DNA of 6,813 nt from Streptosporangiaceae bacterium. GTDB taxonomy: Bacteria > Actinomycetota > Actinomycetes > Streptosporangiales > Streptosporangiaceae. Shown here piece after piece: positions 1 through 5,900 of the stretch; the first letter of the stretch is position 1; each line of letters begins with the position of its first letter. The translations under genes were made by a program, and so were the position numbers. The DNA is taken from positions 1-6,813 of the forward strand of contig JASHQP010000114.1 of NCBI GenBank assembly GCA_030039095.1, in the 5' to 3' direction. Under the pieces are notes generated by a model that was given only the letters and a program-made list of their open reading frames with translations, searched no databases and had not been told where the DNA came from.

Positions 1-63
1 TGGCGCCAGGGCGGGGGTGGCGCCAGGGCGGGGGTGGCGCCAGGGCGGGGGTGGCGCCAGGGC
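1..63. repeat. 17-bp GC-rich tandem repeat array, open to the left
   Basis: Three perfect head-to-tail copies of the 17-mer TGGCGCCAGGGCGGGGG occupy 1-17, 18-34 and 35-51. A fourth copy starts at 52 and keeps the first 12 bases before diverging at 64. Each unit contains the perfect 8-bp palindrome TGGCGCCA and a run of five G. The array reaches the window edge, so its true length is unknown. It lies just past the stop codon of the minus-strand glycosidase gene, so it is transcribed only by read-through from that gene or from something to the left. No T-run typical of an intrinsic terminator is visible. Function unknown; it could be a variable-number repeat. Confidence 0.9.
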
Positions 64-71
64 TGGGCGGG

Positions 72-1496
72 TCAGGCAGGGGGGAGGGCTGGGACGGCGT
101 TGGCGCGGACGACGTTGGCGTAGAAGCGGGAGCTGGCCTTGGGGATGCGGCGCTGGGTACCGAAGTCGACGAACACGATCCCGAAGCGTTTCTGGTATCC
201 GTAGCCCCATTCGAAGTTGTCGAGCAGGGACCACAGGTAGTAGCCGGCCAGGTTCGCGCCGTCCCTGATGGCCCGCGCGGCTGCTTCCAGGTGCAGGTGC
301 AGGTACCTGATGCGCTCGACGTCGTTGACGTCGCCGTCCGGGTTCACGTAGTCCTCGCCGGCGCAGCCGTTCTCGGTGATGTACAAGGGCAGCCCGGGGG
401 CGTCCCCGGACAGGCGCACGAGGAGCTCGTACAGCCCTTCGGGGTCGACCAGCCACCCCATCGGGGTCCGCTCGAGACCGGCCGGGGCGTACTCGACGAC
501 GCCCGGCAGGTCCCCGCCTGCCACCTTCCTCTCGCCCTGCCGCAGGTCTGCGGGGTCGCCCGCGCGCAGGAAGACCGGCGCGTAGTAGTTGACCCCGAGG
601 AAGTCGATCGGCTGGGAGATGACGTCCAGGTCGCCCGGGGCCACCACCGAGTCGGGCGGCAGCAGCGTCTGCCTGGCCTGCGCGGGGTACCGCCCGTGCA
701 GCACCGGCTCCAGGTAGAGACGGTTCAGTTCGGCGTCCCGGATTCGGGATGCCTCCTGCACCGCGTCGGGAACCGGCTGGCCGGGCAGCCGCACCGGGTG
801 CATGTCCAGCGTTATCCCGACGGGCACGCGGCCCGGCGACCCCGACCGCAGCGCCTGCGCTGCCAGGCCGTGGCCGAGGAGGAGGTGGTGCGTGGCCGCC
901 CTCGCGGCGTCGGGGTCGCGGACGCCCGGGGCGTGCTCGCCGGTGCGGTAGCCGTGGCTGGCCACCACCTGCGGCTCGTTCACGGTGATCCACCGCTCGA
1001 CCCGGTCGCCGAGCGCCCCGGCGACGACCGCCGCGTAGTCGGCGAAGCGGGCCGCGGTATCCCGTTGCGCCCAGCCGCCTTCGTCCTGGAGCTGCTGCGG
1101 CAGGTCCCAGTGGAAGAGCGTGGCCGCGGCGGCGATGCCGCGATGGCCAAGCTCGTCCAGCAGCGCCTTGTAGTAGTCGAGGCCCTTCTGGTTCACCGCG
1201 CCCCGGCCGCTCGGAAGGATCCGCGGCCATGCGATCGAGAACCGGTAGGCGTTCAGGCCCAGCGACGCCATCAGCGCGACATCCTCGCCGTACCGGTGAT
1301 AGGAGTCACAGGCGATGTCGCCGGTATCCCCGCCGTGCACGTTCCCCGGCGCCCGGCTGAACGTGTCCCACACCGACGGGCCCCGCCCGTCCGCGCCGGC
1401 TGCCCCCTCGATCTGGTAGGAGGCCGTCGCCGTTCCCCAGGCGAAGCCCTCGGGGAAGGTCAGGGCGCCATTGGCGCTGGCCTGCGCTGTCGTCAT
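72..1496 (-). CDS. GH1 family beta-glucosidase (intracellular beta-glycosidase)
   Basis: This 474-residue protein is a full-length retaining glycoside hydrolase of family 1, which hydrolyses the non-reducing terminal beta-glycosyl residue of small glycosides such as cellobiose. Seen directly: the family's N-terminal signature FAWGTATASYQIEGA (18-32), FHWDLPQ (128-134), acid/base Glu174 in TVNEP (171-175), NYY (303-305), nucleophile Glu375 in YITENG (372-377), and WSLLDNFEWGYGY (422-434) supplying the -1 subsite. Q28, H129, N173, E429 and W430 match the usual glucose-binding set. There is no signal peptide, so it should act in the cytoplasm on imported sugar. The ATG start is supported by a strong GGAGGAGG five bases upstream and by the signature beginning about 14 residues in, as is normal for GH1. 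It is divergent from the regulator and transporter genes and shares their control region. The exact substrate (glucoside, galactoside, fucoside, xyloglucan fragment) cannot be read from the sequence. Confidence 0.96.
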   Translation of the reverse strand: MTTAQASANGALTFPEGFAWGTATASYQIEGAAGADGRGPSVWDTFSRAPGNVHGGDTGDIACDSYHRYGEDVALMASLGLNAYRFSIAWPRILPSGRGAVNQKGLDYYKALLDELGHRGIAAAATLFHWDLPQQLQDEGGWAQRDTAARFADYAAVVAGALGDRVERWITVNEPQVVASHGYRTGEHAPGVRDPDAARAATHHLLLGHGLAAQALRSGSPGRVPVGITLDMHPVRLPGQPVPDAVQEASRIRDAELNRLYLEPVLHGRYPAQARQTLLPPDSVVAPGDLDVISQPIDFLGVNYYAPVFLRAGDPADLRQGERKVAGGDLPGVVEYAPAGLERTPMGWLVDPEGLYELLVRLSGDAPGLPLYITENGCAGEDYVNPDGDVNDVERIRYLHLHLEAAARAIRDGANLAGYYLWSLLDNFEWGYGYQKRFGIVFVDFGTQRRIPKASSRFYANVVRANAVPALPPA

Positions 1497-1501
1497 CGGT
1501 G

Positions 1502-1509
1502 CCTCCTCC
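1502..1509 (-). promoter_or_regulatory. Ribosome binding site of the GH1 gene
   Basis: Read on the minus strand this is GGAGGAGG, a near-ideal Shine-Dalgarno sequence, five bases before the ATG at 1496. It is the strongest such site in the window and fixes the start of the glycosidase. Confidence 0.85.
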
Positions 1510-1545
1510 GCGCTGTCTCGAGCGCTGACGCCGGGATCGGGAACC

Positions 1546-1574
1546 TTGACCCGCTACCAGACGAGGTCTATTGT
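1546..1574 (+). promoter_or_regulatory. Predicted promoter for the regulator-transporter operon
   Basis: TTGACC (1546-1551, five of six bases of the -35 consensus) is followed after 17 bp by TATTGT (1569-1574, four of six of the -10 consensus). Transcription would begin near 1581, inside the first operator copy, leaving a leader of roughly 115 nt before the GTG at 1695. Its -10 box almost coincides with the -10 box of the opposing glycosidase promoter. This is a prediction from sequence only. Start-site mapping would settle it. Confidence 0.45.
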
Positions 1575-1599
1575 AAGCGCTTAGATTTATAAATGTAAG
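1570..1599 (-). promoter_or_regulatory. Predicted promoter for the GH1 gene
   Basis: On the minus strand, CTTACA (1594-1599, four of six of the -35 consensus) and TACAAT (1570-1575, five of six of the -10 consensus) are separated by 18 bp. Transcription would begin near 1563, about 66 nt before the ATG at 1496. Operator copy 2 covers the -35 box and copy 1 covers the -10 box, so a bound repressor would occlude RNA polymerase. The boxes are partly made of operator sequence, so part of the match could be incidental. Confidence 0.5.
1572..1587. promoter_or_regulatory. Operator copy 1 (LacI/CcpA-type palindrome)
   Basis: TGTAAGCGCTTAGATT contains the perfect 10-bp palindrome TAAGCGCTTA (1574-1583) with the central CG step typical of LacI-family operators, where the hinge helices intercalate. 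It differs at one of 14 positions from TGTAAGCGCTTACA, which fits the CcpA cre consensus of Firmicutes. It overlaps the predicted -10 box of the glycosidase gene and the predicted start site of the operon. The likely ligand is the LacI-family protein encoded at 1695. Confidence 0.82.
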
Positions 1600-1609
1600 C
1601 GCTTAGATT
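1594..1609. promoter_or_regulatory. Operator copy 2 (LacI/CcpA-type palindrome)
   Basis: This is an exact 16-bp repeat of operator copy 1, with its palindromic core TAAGCGCTTA at 1596-1605. The centres of the two copies are 22 bp apart, about two helical turns, so two repressor dimers would sit on the same face of the DNA. It covers the predicted -35 box of the glycosidase promoter and lies about 20 bp downstream of the predicted operon start. Confidence 0.82.
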
Positions 1610-1694
1610 AATGTAGGGCGCCTTACGAACCCCTCGCCGGATAGGGGACCGCGTTGACGCGAAGTGCCAGCCCAGACGGCCACGGGATCGCGGC

Positions 1695-2852
1695 GTGACC
1701 ACGCTGCAGCCCGCGGCCGGCGGGGGCAGCCCGGCCGGCAACACGGGCAGCCCGGTGACGCTGTACGACGTCGCCCGGCTGGCCAAGGTCTCCATAGCCA
1801 CCGTGTCGCGCGTTGTGCACGGCCAGGACCTGGTCCGGGACTCCACGCGCGCGCGCGTGCTCGCGGTCATCGAGCAGCTGGGCTACGTCCCCGATGGCGC
1901 CGCGCAGAGCCTGTCCCGCCGCCGCAAGGACGTGATCGGCCTGGTGTGCGTCGAGACGAGGGAAAAGAAGCAGTACGACGTGGAGAGCATGGCGCTGCTG
2001 TTCTACGACGAGGTGCTGCGCGGCGTCGAGTCGCTCATGCGCACCGAGCACAAGTCGGTGCTGATCACGTACGTCCAGGACCCCGACCCGGACCTGCCCC
2101 GGCTGCTGTCGCTGTCCGGCAAGGTCGACGGGCTGCTCTTCGGCGAAGGCGTCGTGCCGTCGTCTTTCATCGCCCGCCTGGCCAGACGGCTGCCGGTCGT
2201 GATCATCGCGGGCAGCCCGGGCGAGCGAGCTGCCGACGTGGTGACCGCGGACAACCGCTCGGGCTCGGCCGCGCTCGTCACCCACCTCGTCGAGGACCAC
2301 GGGCGGCGCAGGCTTTACCAGGTCAAGGGGCCGCCGACGGCCCCCGACGCCGAGGAGCGCAGCCTGGCACTCACCCAGGTGATCGACAGCCATCAGGGCT
2401 GCGAGCTCATCGGGACGTTCCGCGGTTCGTTCAGCGTGCAAAGCGGCGAGGAAGCGGGAGAGACGCTGCTCGCCCTGCCCCCCGGCGCCAGGCCGGACGC
2501 GGTGATCTGCGCGAACGACCAGTCGGCGATCGGCGTGCTGCAGGCCCTCGCCCGGGGCGGCGTGGGCGTGCCCGAGGACATGGCGGTGGTCGGCTTCGAT
2601 GACATCTTCCCCGCCAGCCTGCTCCGGCCCGCGCTCACCACGGTCCATCAGCCGATGCGGATGCTGGGTGAGCGGGCCTGTGCCCGGCTGCTCGATCGCA
2701 TCTGCGACCCCAGCCTGCAGCACTCCATCGAGCTGTTGCCGACCGAGCTGGTGATCCGCTCGAGCTGCGGCTGCCCACCGGGCACCGAGATCCGGCGAGA
2801 GATCGCGGGCCCGGCCACGGAAACCGCCGCCACCGATCCCGCCGCCAGCTAG
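1695..2852 (+). CDS. LacI-family transcriptional regulator
   Basis: The 385-residue protein is a LacI/GalR-family DNA-binding regulator, probably the local sugar-responsive repressor. Residues 21-43 form the helix-turn-helix (TLYDVARLAKVS then IATVSRVVHG), followed by the hinge near 64-78 (LGYVPDGAAQSLSRR, with the conserved minor-groove Leu in SL). The periplasmic-binding-protein-like effector domain runs from VIGLV (80-84) through VICAND (270-275) and VVGFDD (298-303) to about 360. The tail carries SSCGC and a loose Ala/Pro/Thr-rich end. The GTG start has only a weak GGGA seven bases upstream. GTG at 1755 (residue 21, giving 365 aa) is an alternative, because family members normally start within a few residues of the helix-turn-helix. 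The gene is divergent from the GH1 gene and only 8 bp from the first permease, so it probably represses both units and itself. Its effector is unknown; cellobiose or a similar beta-glycoside is the inference. Confidence 0.94.
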   Translation: MTTLQPAAGGGSPAGNTGSPVTLYDVARLAKVSIATVSRVVHGQDLVRDSTRARVLAVIEQLGYVPDGAAQSLSRRRKDVIGLVCVETREKKQYDVESMALLFYDEVLRGVESLMRTEHKSVLITYVQDPDPDLPRLLSLSGKVDGLLFGEGVVPSSFIARLARRLPVVIIAGSPGERAADVVTADNRSGSAALVTHLVEDHGRRRLYQVKGPPTAPDAEERSLALTQVIDSHQGCELIGTFRGSFSVQSGEEAGETLLALPPGARPDAVICANDQSAIGVLQALARGGVGVPEDMAVVGFDDIFPASLLRPALTTVHQPMRMLGERACARLLDRICDPSLQHSIELLPTELVIRSSCGCPPGTEIRREIAGPATETAATDPAAS

Positions 2853-2855
2853 GAG
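2851..2855 (+). promoter_or_regulatory. Ribosome binding site of the first permease, overlapping the regulator stop
   Basis: AGGAG overlaps the TAG stop of the regulator (2850-2852) and sits five bases before the GTG at 2861. It supports the chosen GTG start and suggests that translation of the permease is linked to that of the regulator. Confidence 0.75.
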
Positions 2856-2860
2856 CCGCC

Positions 2861-3844
2861 GTGAAGTTCATCCTGCGCCGCCTGGCCTTCTACGCCGTCG
2901 CGGCCTGGGCGGCGCTGACGCTGAACTTCTTCATCCCGCGCGCGGTGCCGGGGAACGCCGCACAGACGATCATGGCCAAGTTCCCGACCCTGCAGCCGTC
3001 GGCCTACCGCGCGCTCGAGGCGATGCTCGGCGTCGGCCACCCCGGCTCGCTGTGGCACCAGTACTGGGCCTACCTCGACGACGTATTTCACCTCAACTTC
3101 GGCACCGATCTGATCGAGTACCCGGCCCAGGTCTCGACGCTGCTCGCGCAGACGCTGCCGTGGACGCTCACCCTCGTCGGCACCGCAACGGTGCTCGCGT
3201 TCCTCCTGGGCACCGGGCTCGGCATCGTCTCTGGCTGGCGGCACGGCGGCTGGCTCGACCGGGCCCTGCCCGGCCTGATGTTCCTGCAGGCGATGCCCTA
3301 CTTCTTCCTGGCCCTGATCCTCATCGAGCTGCTGGCGATCCGGCTGCACCTGTTCCCGATAGCCCAGGGGTACGCCGGGGGCCTGATTCCCGGATGGCAC
3401 TGGGCGTTCATCGGCAGCGCGGTCTACCACGCGCTCCTGCCCGCCCTCACGATCGTGATCACATCGGTCGCGGGCTGGATGCTGCAGATGCGCAACGTGA
3501 TGATCACCACGGTCGGCGAGGACTACGTGGTAGCGGCGCAGGCCAAGGGGCTGGCGACCCGCCGGGTGGTGTTCACGTACGCCGCCAGGAACGCGCTGCT
3601 GCCCCAGCTCCAGGGGTTCGGGCTCGCCTTAGGGTTCGTGGTCTCCGGCGCACTGGTCATGGAGATCGTGTTCTCCTACCCCGGCATCGGCCTGCTGCTG
3701 CTCAACGCGGTCACCTCGAACGACTACCCGCTGATGCAGGCGATCTTCCTGGTGATCACGTTCGCGGTGCTTCTCGCCAACCTGATCGTGGACCTGATGC
3801 TGGTGGCGTTCGATCCGCGGGTCCGGGCACGGGGGGCGGTCTGA
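2861..3844 (+). CDS. Opp/Dpp-type ABC transporter permease (OppB/DppB-like)
   Basis: This 327-residue inner-membrane protein is one of two permeases forming the pore of a binding-protein-dependent importer. It starts in the OppB manner: a short basic stretch (KFILRRL), a first membrane helix at about 8-26, and the PRAVPGNAAQ motif. A long external loop follows, then five more hydrophobic segments near 98-122, 137-158, 180-205, 250-271 and 289-312. The cytoplasmic EAA loop that docks on the ATPase is at about 220-248 (EDYVVAAQAKGLATRR, then RNALLP), followed by the family motif FSYPGIG. Length is normal. GTG is chosen because of the AGGAG at 2851. Its TGA overlaps the ATG of the second permease. 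The family is commonly annotated as dipeptide/nickel; the GH1 and LacI neighbours suggest an oligosaccharide instead. Confidence 0.93.
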   Translation: MKFILRRLAFYAVAAWAALTLNFFIPRAVPGNAAQTIMAKFPTLQPSAYRALEAMLGVGHPGSLWHQYWAYLDDVFHLNFGTDLIEYPAQVSTLLAQTLPWTLTLVGTATVLAFLLGTGLGIVSGWRHGGWLDRALPGLMFLQAMPYFFLALILIELLAIRLHLFPIAQGYAGGLIPGWHWAFIGSAVYHALLPALTIVITSVAGWMLQMRNVMITTVGEDYVVAAQAKGLATRRVVFTYAARNALLPQLQGFGLALGFVVSGALVMEIVFSYPGIGLLLLNAVTSNDYPLMQAIFLVITFAVLLANLIVDLMLVAFDPRVRARGAV

Positions 3845-4833
3845 TGACCGCCGCACCGCCGATCGTCGCCGAGCCGCCCGCCGCGCTTCCGGCGCCGGGC
3901 GTCAGGGCGCAGCGGCTCGGCCAGTGGCGCCGGCTGCCGGTGAAGGCCAGGGCCGGCGCGATCCTGCTCGGCTTCTTCGTGCTCGCCGGCGTCATCGGCC
4001 CCGAGGTCGCCCCGTACGACCCGTCGTACGGGAACCCGGCACCCGGCCTGGCCATGCATCCCCCGGACGCGGCGCACCTGCTCGGCACCACGCAGAGCGG
4101 CCAGGACGTGCTGTCCCAGCTGCTGGTGGGGATCCGGCTGACCCTGGAACTGGCGCTGATCGTCGGCGTGGTCGCCACCGCGCTCGCGGTGATCGCCGGG
4201 GTCGCCGCGGCGTTCCTGGGTGGCCTGTGGGACGAACTGCTGTCCCTGGTCAGCAACGTGTTCCTAGTCATCCCGTCGCTGCCGCTGCTGATCCTGCTGC
4301 TCGGCTACCTGCCGCAGCGGGGCCAGACGGCCACGATCCTCGTGCTCAGCGGGCTCGGCTGGCCCTGGGGAGCGCGGGTGATCCGCGCGCAGACGCTGGC
4401 CATCCGGGGCCGCGACTTCGTGGCCGCGGCCAGGGAAACCGGCGAGAGAACGTGGCGGATCCTCGCGGTCGAGATCGTCCCCAACGAGGTCAGCCTCATC
4501 GCGGCGAACTTCGTGAACACGGTTCTCTACGCGATCGGCGCCTCGGTGGCGCTGGCCTTCGTCGGGCTGGCCAACCTGTCCTCGTGGAGCCTCGGCACGA
4601 TGCTCTACTGGGCCGCGAGCCAGCAGGCACTGCAGCTCGGGGCGTGGTGGTGGTTCGTGCCGCCCGGCCTCGCGGTCGCGCTCATGGGCACGGCGCTGGT
4701 CTTGCTGAACAGCGGCATCGACGAGCTCGGCAACCCGCGGCTGCGCGACGCGAGCCGCGCGGCGAAGATCGGCGGCCGGCGGCAGCGGCCGGCGGACCCG
4801 ACCCCGGTGCTGCCACGGGGTGAGCAGCCATGA
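3844..4833 (+). CDS. Opp/Dpp-type ABC transporter permease (OppC/DppC-like)
   Basis: The 329-residue partner permease has a Pro/Ala-rich cytoplasmic N-terminus, a first membrane helix at about 37-53, and the OppC hallmark HLLGTTQSGQDVLSQLLVGIR (78-98). Five more hydrophobic segments follow, near 101-126, 131-156, 161-178, 222-247 and 270-292. The EAA loop is at about 190-216 (RDFVAAARETGERTWRI, then IVPN). The C-terminus reads WWWFVPPGL and later GIDELGNPRLRD. From memory, this tail style resembles OppC proteins found next to glycosidase genes more than classical peptide permeases, a weak hint only. The reading frame is open upstream to 3052, but the true start is the ATG at 3844: it overlaps the preceding TGA by 4 bp (ATGA), has a G6 run seven bases upstream (3831-3836), and gives normal length. 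It ends in another ATGA overlap with the first ATPase. Confidence 0.93.
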   Translation: MTAAPPIVAEPPAALPAPGVRAQRLGQWRRLPVKARAGAILLGFFVLAGVIGPEVAPYDPSYGNPAPGLAMHPPDAAHLLGTTQSGQDVLSQLLVGIRLTLELALIVGVVATALAVIAGVAAAFLGGLWDELLSLVSNVFLVIPSLPLLILLLGYLPQRGQTATILVLSGLGWPWGARVIRAQTLAIRGRDFVAAARETGERTWRILAVEIVPNEVSLIAANFVNTVLYAIGASVALAFVGLANLSSWSLGTMLYWAASQQALQLGAWWWFVPPGLAVALMGTALVLLNSGIDELGNPRLRDASRAAKIGGRRQRPADPTPVLPRGEQP

Positions 4834-5900
4834 ACCCGAGCGCCCCGGGCAGCCCCGCCGCACCGGTCCTCGACATCAGCGACTTCTCCGTCGCCTACCG
4901 CACCCGGGACGGGGACGTCCGCGCGGTCAGCGACGTGAGCCTGGCACTGCACCCGGGCGAGGTCGTCGGCCTGGCCGGGGAGAGCGGTTCCGGCAAGTCC
5001 ACGCTGGCCTACGCGATGTGCCGCCTGCTCCGTGCGCCAGCGCTGATCACCGGCGGCAGCGTCACCTACGCGGGACGGCGCGCCGCGGCCCCGACCGACG
5101 TGCTGCAGCTCAGCGCTCACGAGCTGCAGCAGCTTCGGTGGCGGGAGATCGCGATCGTGTTCCAGAGCGCGATGAACGCGCTCAACCCGGTGCTGAACGT
5201 CCGGGACCAGATCACCGACGTCATCGACGCTCACCTGCGGCTGTCCCGCCGCGCCGCGCTGGAGAAGGCGGCGCTGATGCTGGACCTCGTCGGCATCCCG
5301 CGCAGCCGGCTCCGCAGCTACCCGCACGAGCTGTCCGGCGGCATGCGCCAGCGGGTCATGATCGCCATGGCGCTCGCCGCGGATCCGGAAATCGTGATCA
5401 TGGACGAGCCGACCACCGCGCTCGACGTCGTGGTGCAGCGCGACATCCTGGCCCAGATCGCCGAGCTGCAGGAACAGCTCGGCTTCGCGATCCTGTTCAT
5501 CACCCACGACCTGTCCCTGCTGCTCGAGCTCGCCGACCGGATCGCGGTGATGTACGCCGGGCAGCTGATGGAGATCGCCCCGGCGGCCGAGATCCACCAC
5601 CAGCCCGCGCACCCGTACACCCGGGGCCTGCTCACGTCGTTCCCTTCGCTGCACGGGCCGCGCCGCGATCTGGCGGGGATCCCCGGCACCCCACCGGACC
5701 TGCGCCATCCACCCGGGGGCTGCCCGTTCCTGCCGCGCTGCGGCTACGGCACCGACGCCTGCCGGACCGTTGACATCCGCCTTGAACGGGTCGTCGGCGC
5801 GGCTGGCCTGGAGCACCTCACCGCCTGCCCGTTCGTGCGCCCGGACATGGCAGCGCCGCAGCAGCCGAGCGCAGACGCCGGGCAGGAGCTGCGGGCATGA
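4830..5900 (+). CDS. Opp/Dpp-type ABC transporter ATPase (OppD/DppD-like)
   Basis: The 356-residue cytoplasmic protein is one of two ATPases that power the importer. All nucleotide-binding motifs are intact: Walker A GESGSGKST (50-58), Q-loop FQSAMNALNP with Gln112, signature LSGGMRQR (168-175), Walker B IVIMDEP (188-194) with Glu193, D-loop ALD (197-199) and switch His226 in ITHD. The Opp-specific C-terminal extension begins at HPYTRGLL (261-268) and carries Cys298, 304, 311 and 333. The spacing resembles the four-cysteine set that binds an iron-sulphur cluster in a bacterial DppD. The ATG overlaps the stop of the second permease (ATGA), with GGTGAG at 4819-4824 as ribosome site. As OppD normally pairs with OppF, the next gene supplies the second ATPase. 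Its presence makes use of a shared sugar ATPase such as MsiK unlikely. Confidence 0.95.
   Translation: MNPSAPGSPAAPVLDISDFSVAYRTRDGDVRAVSDVSLALHPGEVVGLAGESGSGKSTLAYAMCRLLRAPALITGGSVTYAGRRAAAPTDVLQLSAHELQQLRWREIAIVFQSAMNALNPVLNVRDQITDVIDAHLRLSRRAALEKAALMLDLVGIPRSRLRSYPHELSGGMRQRVMIAMALAADPEIVIMDEPTTALDVVVQRDILAQIAELQEQLGFAILFITHDLSLLLELADRIAVMYAGQLMEIAPAAEIHHQPAHPYTRGLLTSFPSLHGPRRDLAGIPGTPPDLRHPPGGCPFLPRCGYGTDACRTVDIRLERVVGAAGLEHLTACPFVRPDMAAPQQPSADAGQELRA

Noticed and set aside
1..63. Left-end repeats as a CRISPR array
   Set aside because: The units are 17 bp and directly contiguous, with no unique spacers, so this is a simple tandem repeat.
1521..1526. AGCGCT near the GH1 start as an extra LacI-type operator
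   Set aside because: Only six bases are symmetric and the flanks do not match either the local operator or a CebR site; a 6-mer palindrome is expected by chance in this composition.
51..1592. Long plus-strand open frame (513 codons) antisense to the GH1 gene
   Set aside because: It is a high-GC shadow: the GH1 frame has unmistakable family motifs end to end, while this frame gives a low-complexity Val/Arg/Gly-rich product with no recognisable domain.
1614..1625. TAGGGCGCCTTA as a third, degenerate operator
   Set aside because: It has a central CG and approximate symmetry, but its arms are 6 bp rather than 5, the half-sites do not match TAAGC, and its centre is 19 bp from copy 2, off the 22-bp phasing.
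1654..1659. TTGACG as a -35 box closer to the regulator gene
   Set aside because: No AT-containing -10 candidate follows at 16-19 bp; the sequence there is GC-rich (around ACGGCC).
1623..2723. Minus-strand open frame (366 codons) opposite the regulator gene
   Set aside because: His/Arg/Ala-rich translation without a domain, caused by G/C third positions in the regulator gene. It would also start inside a gene with clear LacI motifs.
3052..3843. Upstream in-frame extension of the second permease to an ATG at 3052
   Set aside because: The added 264 residues lie in the wrong frame of the first permease and are Arg/Pro/Ala-rich. The ATG at 3844 has an ATGA overlap and gives a normal OppC protein.
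4605..5816. Minus-strand open frame (403 codons) opposite the second permease and first ATPase
   Set aside because: It crosses two confirmed genes, has Arg/Asp/Gln-rich composition and no domain. It is a codon-bias shadow.
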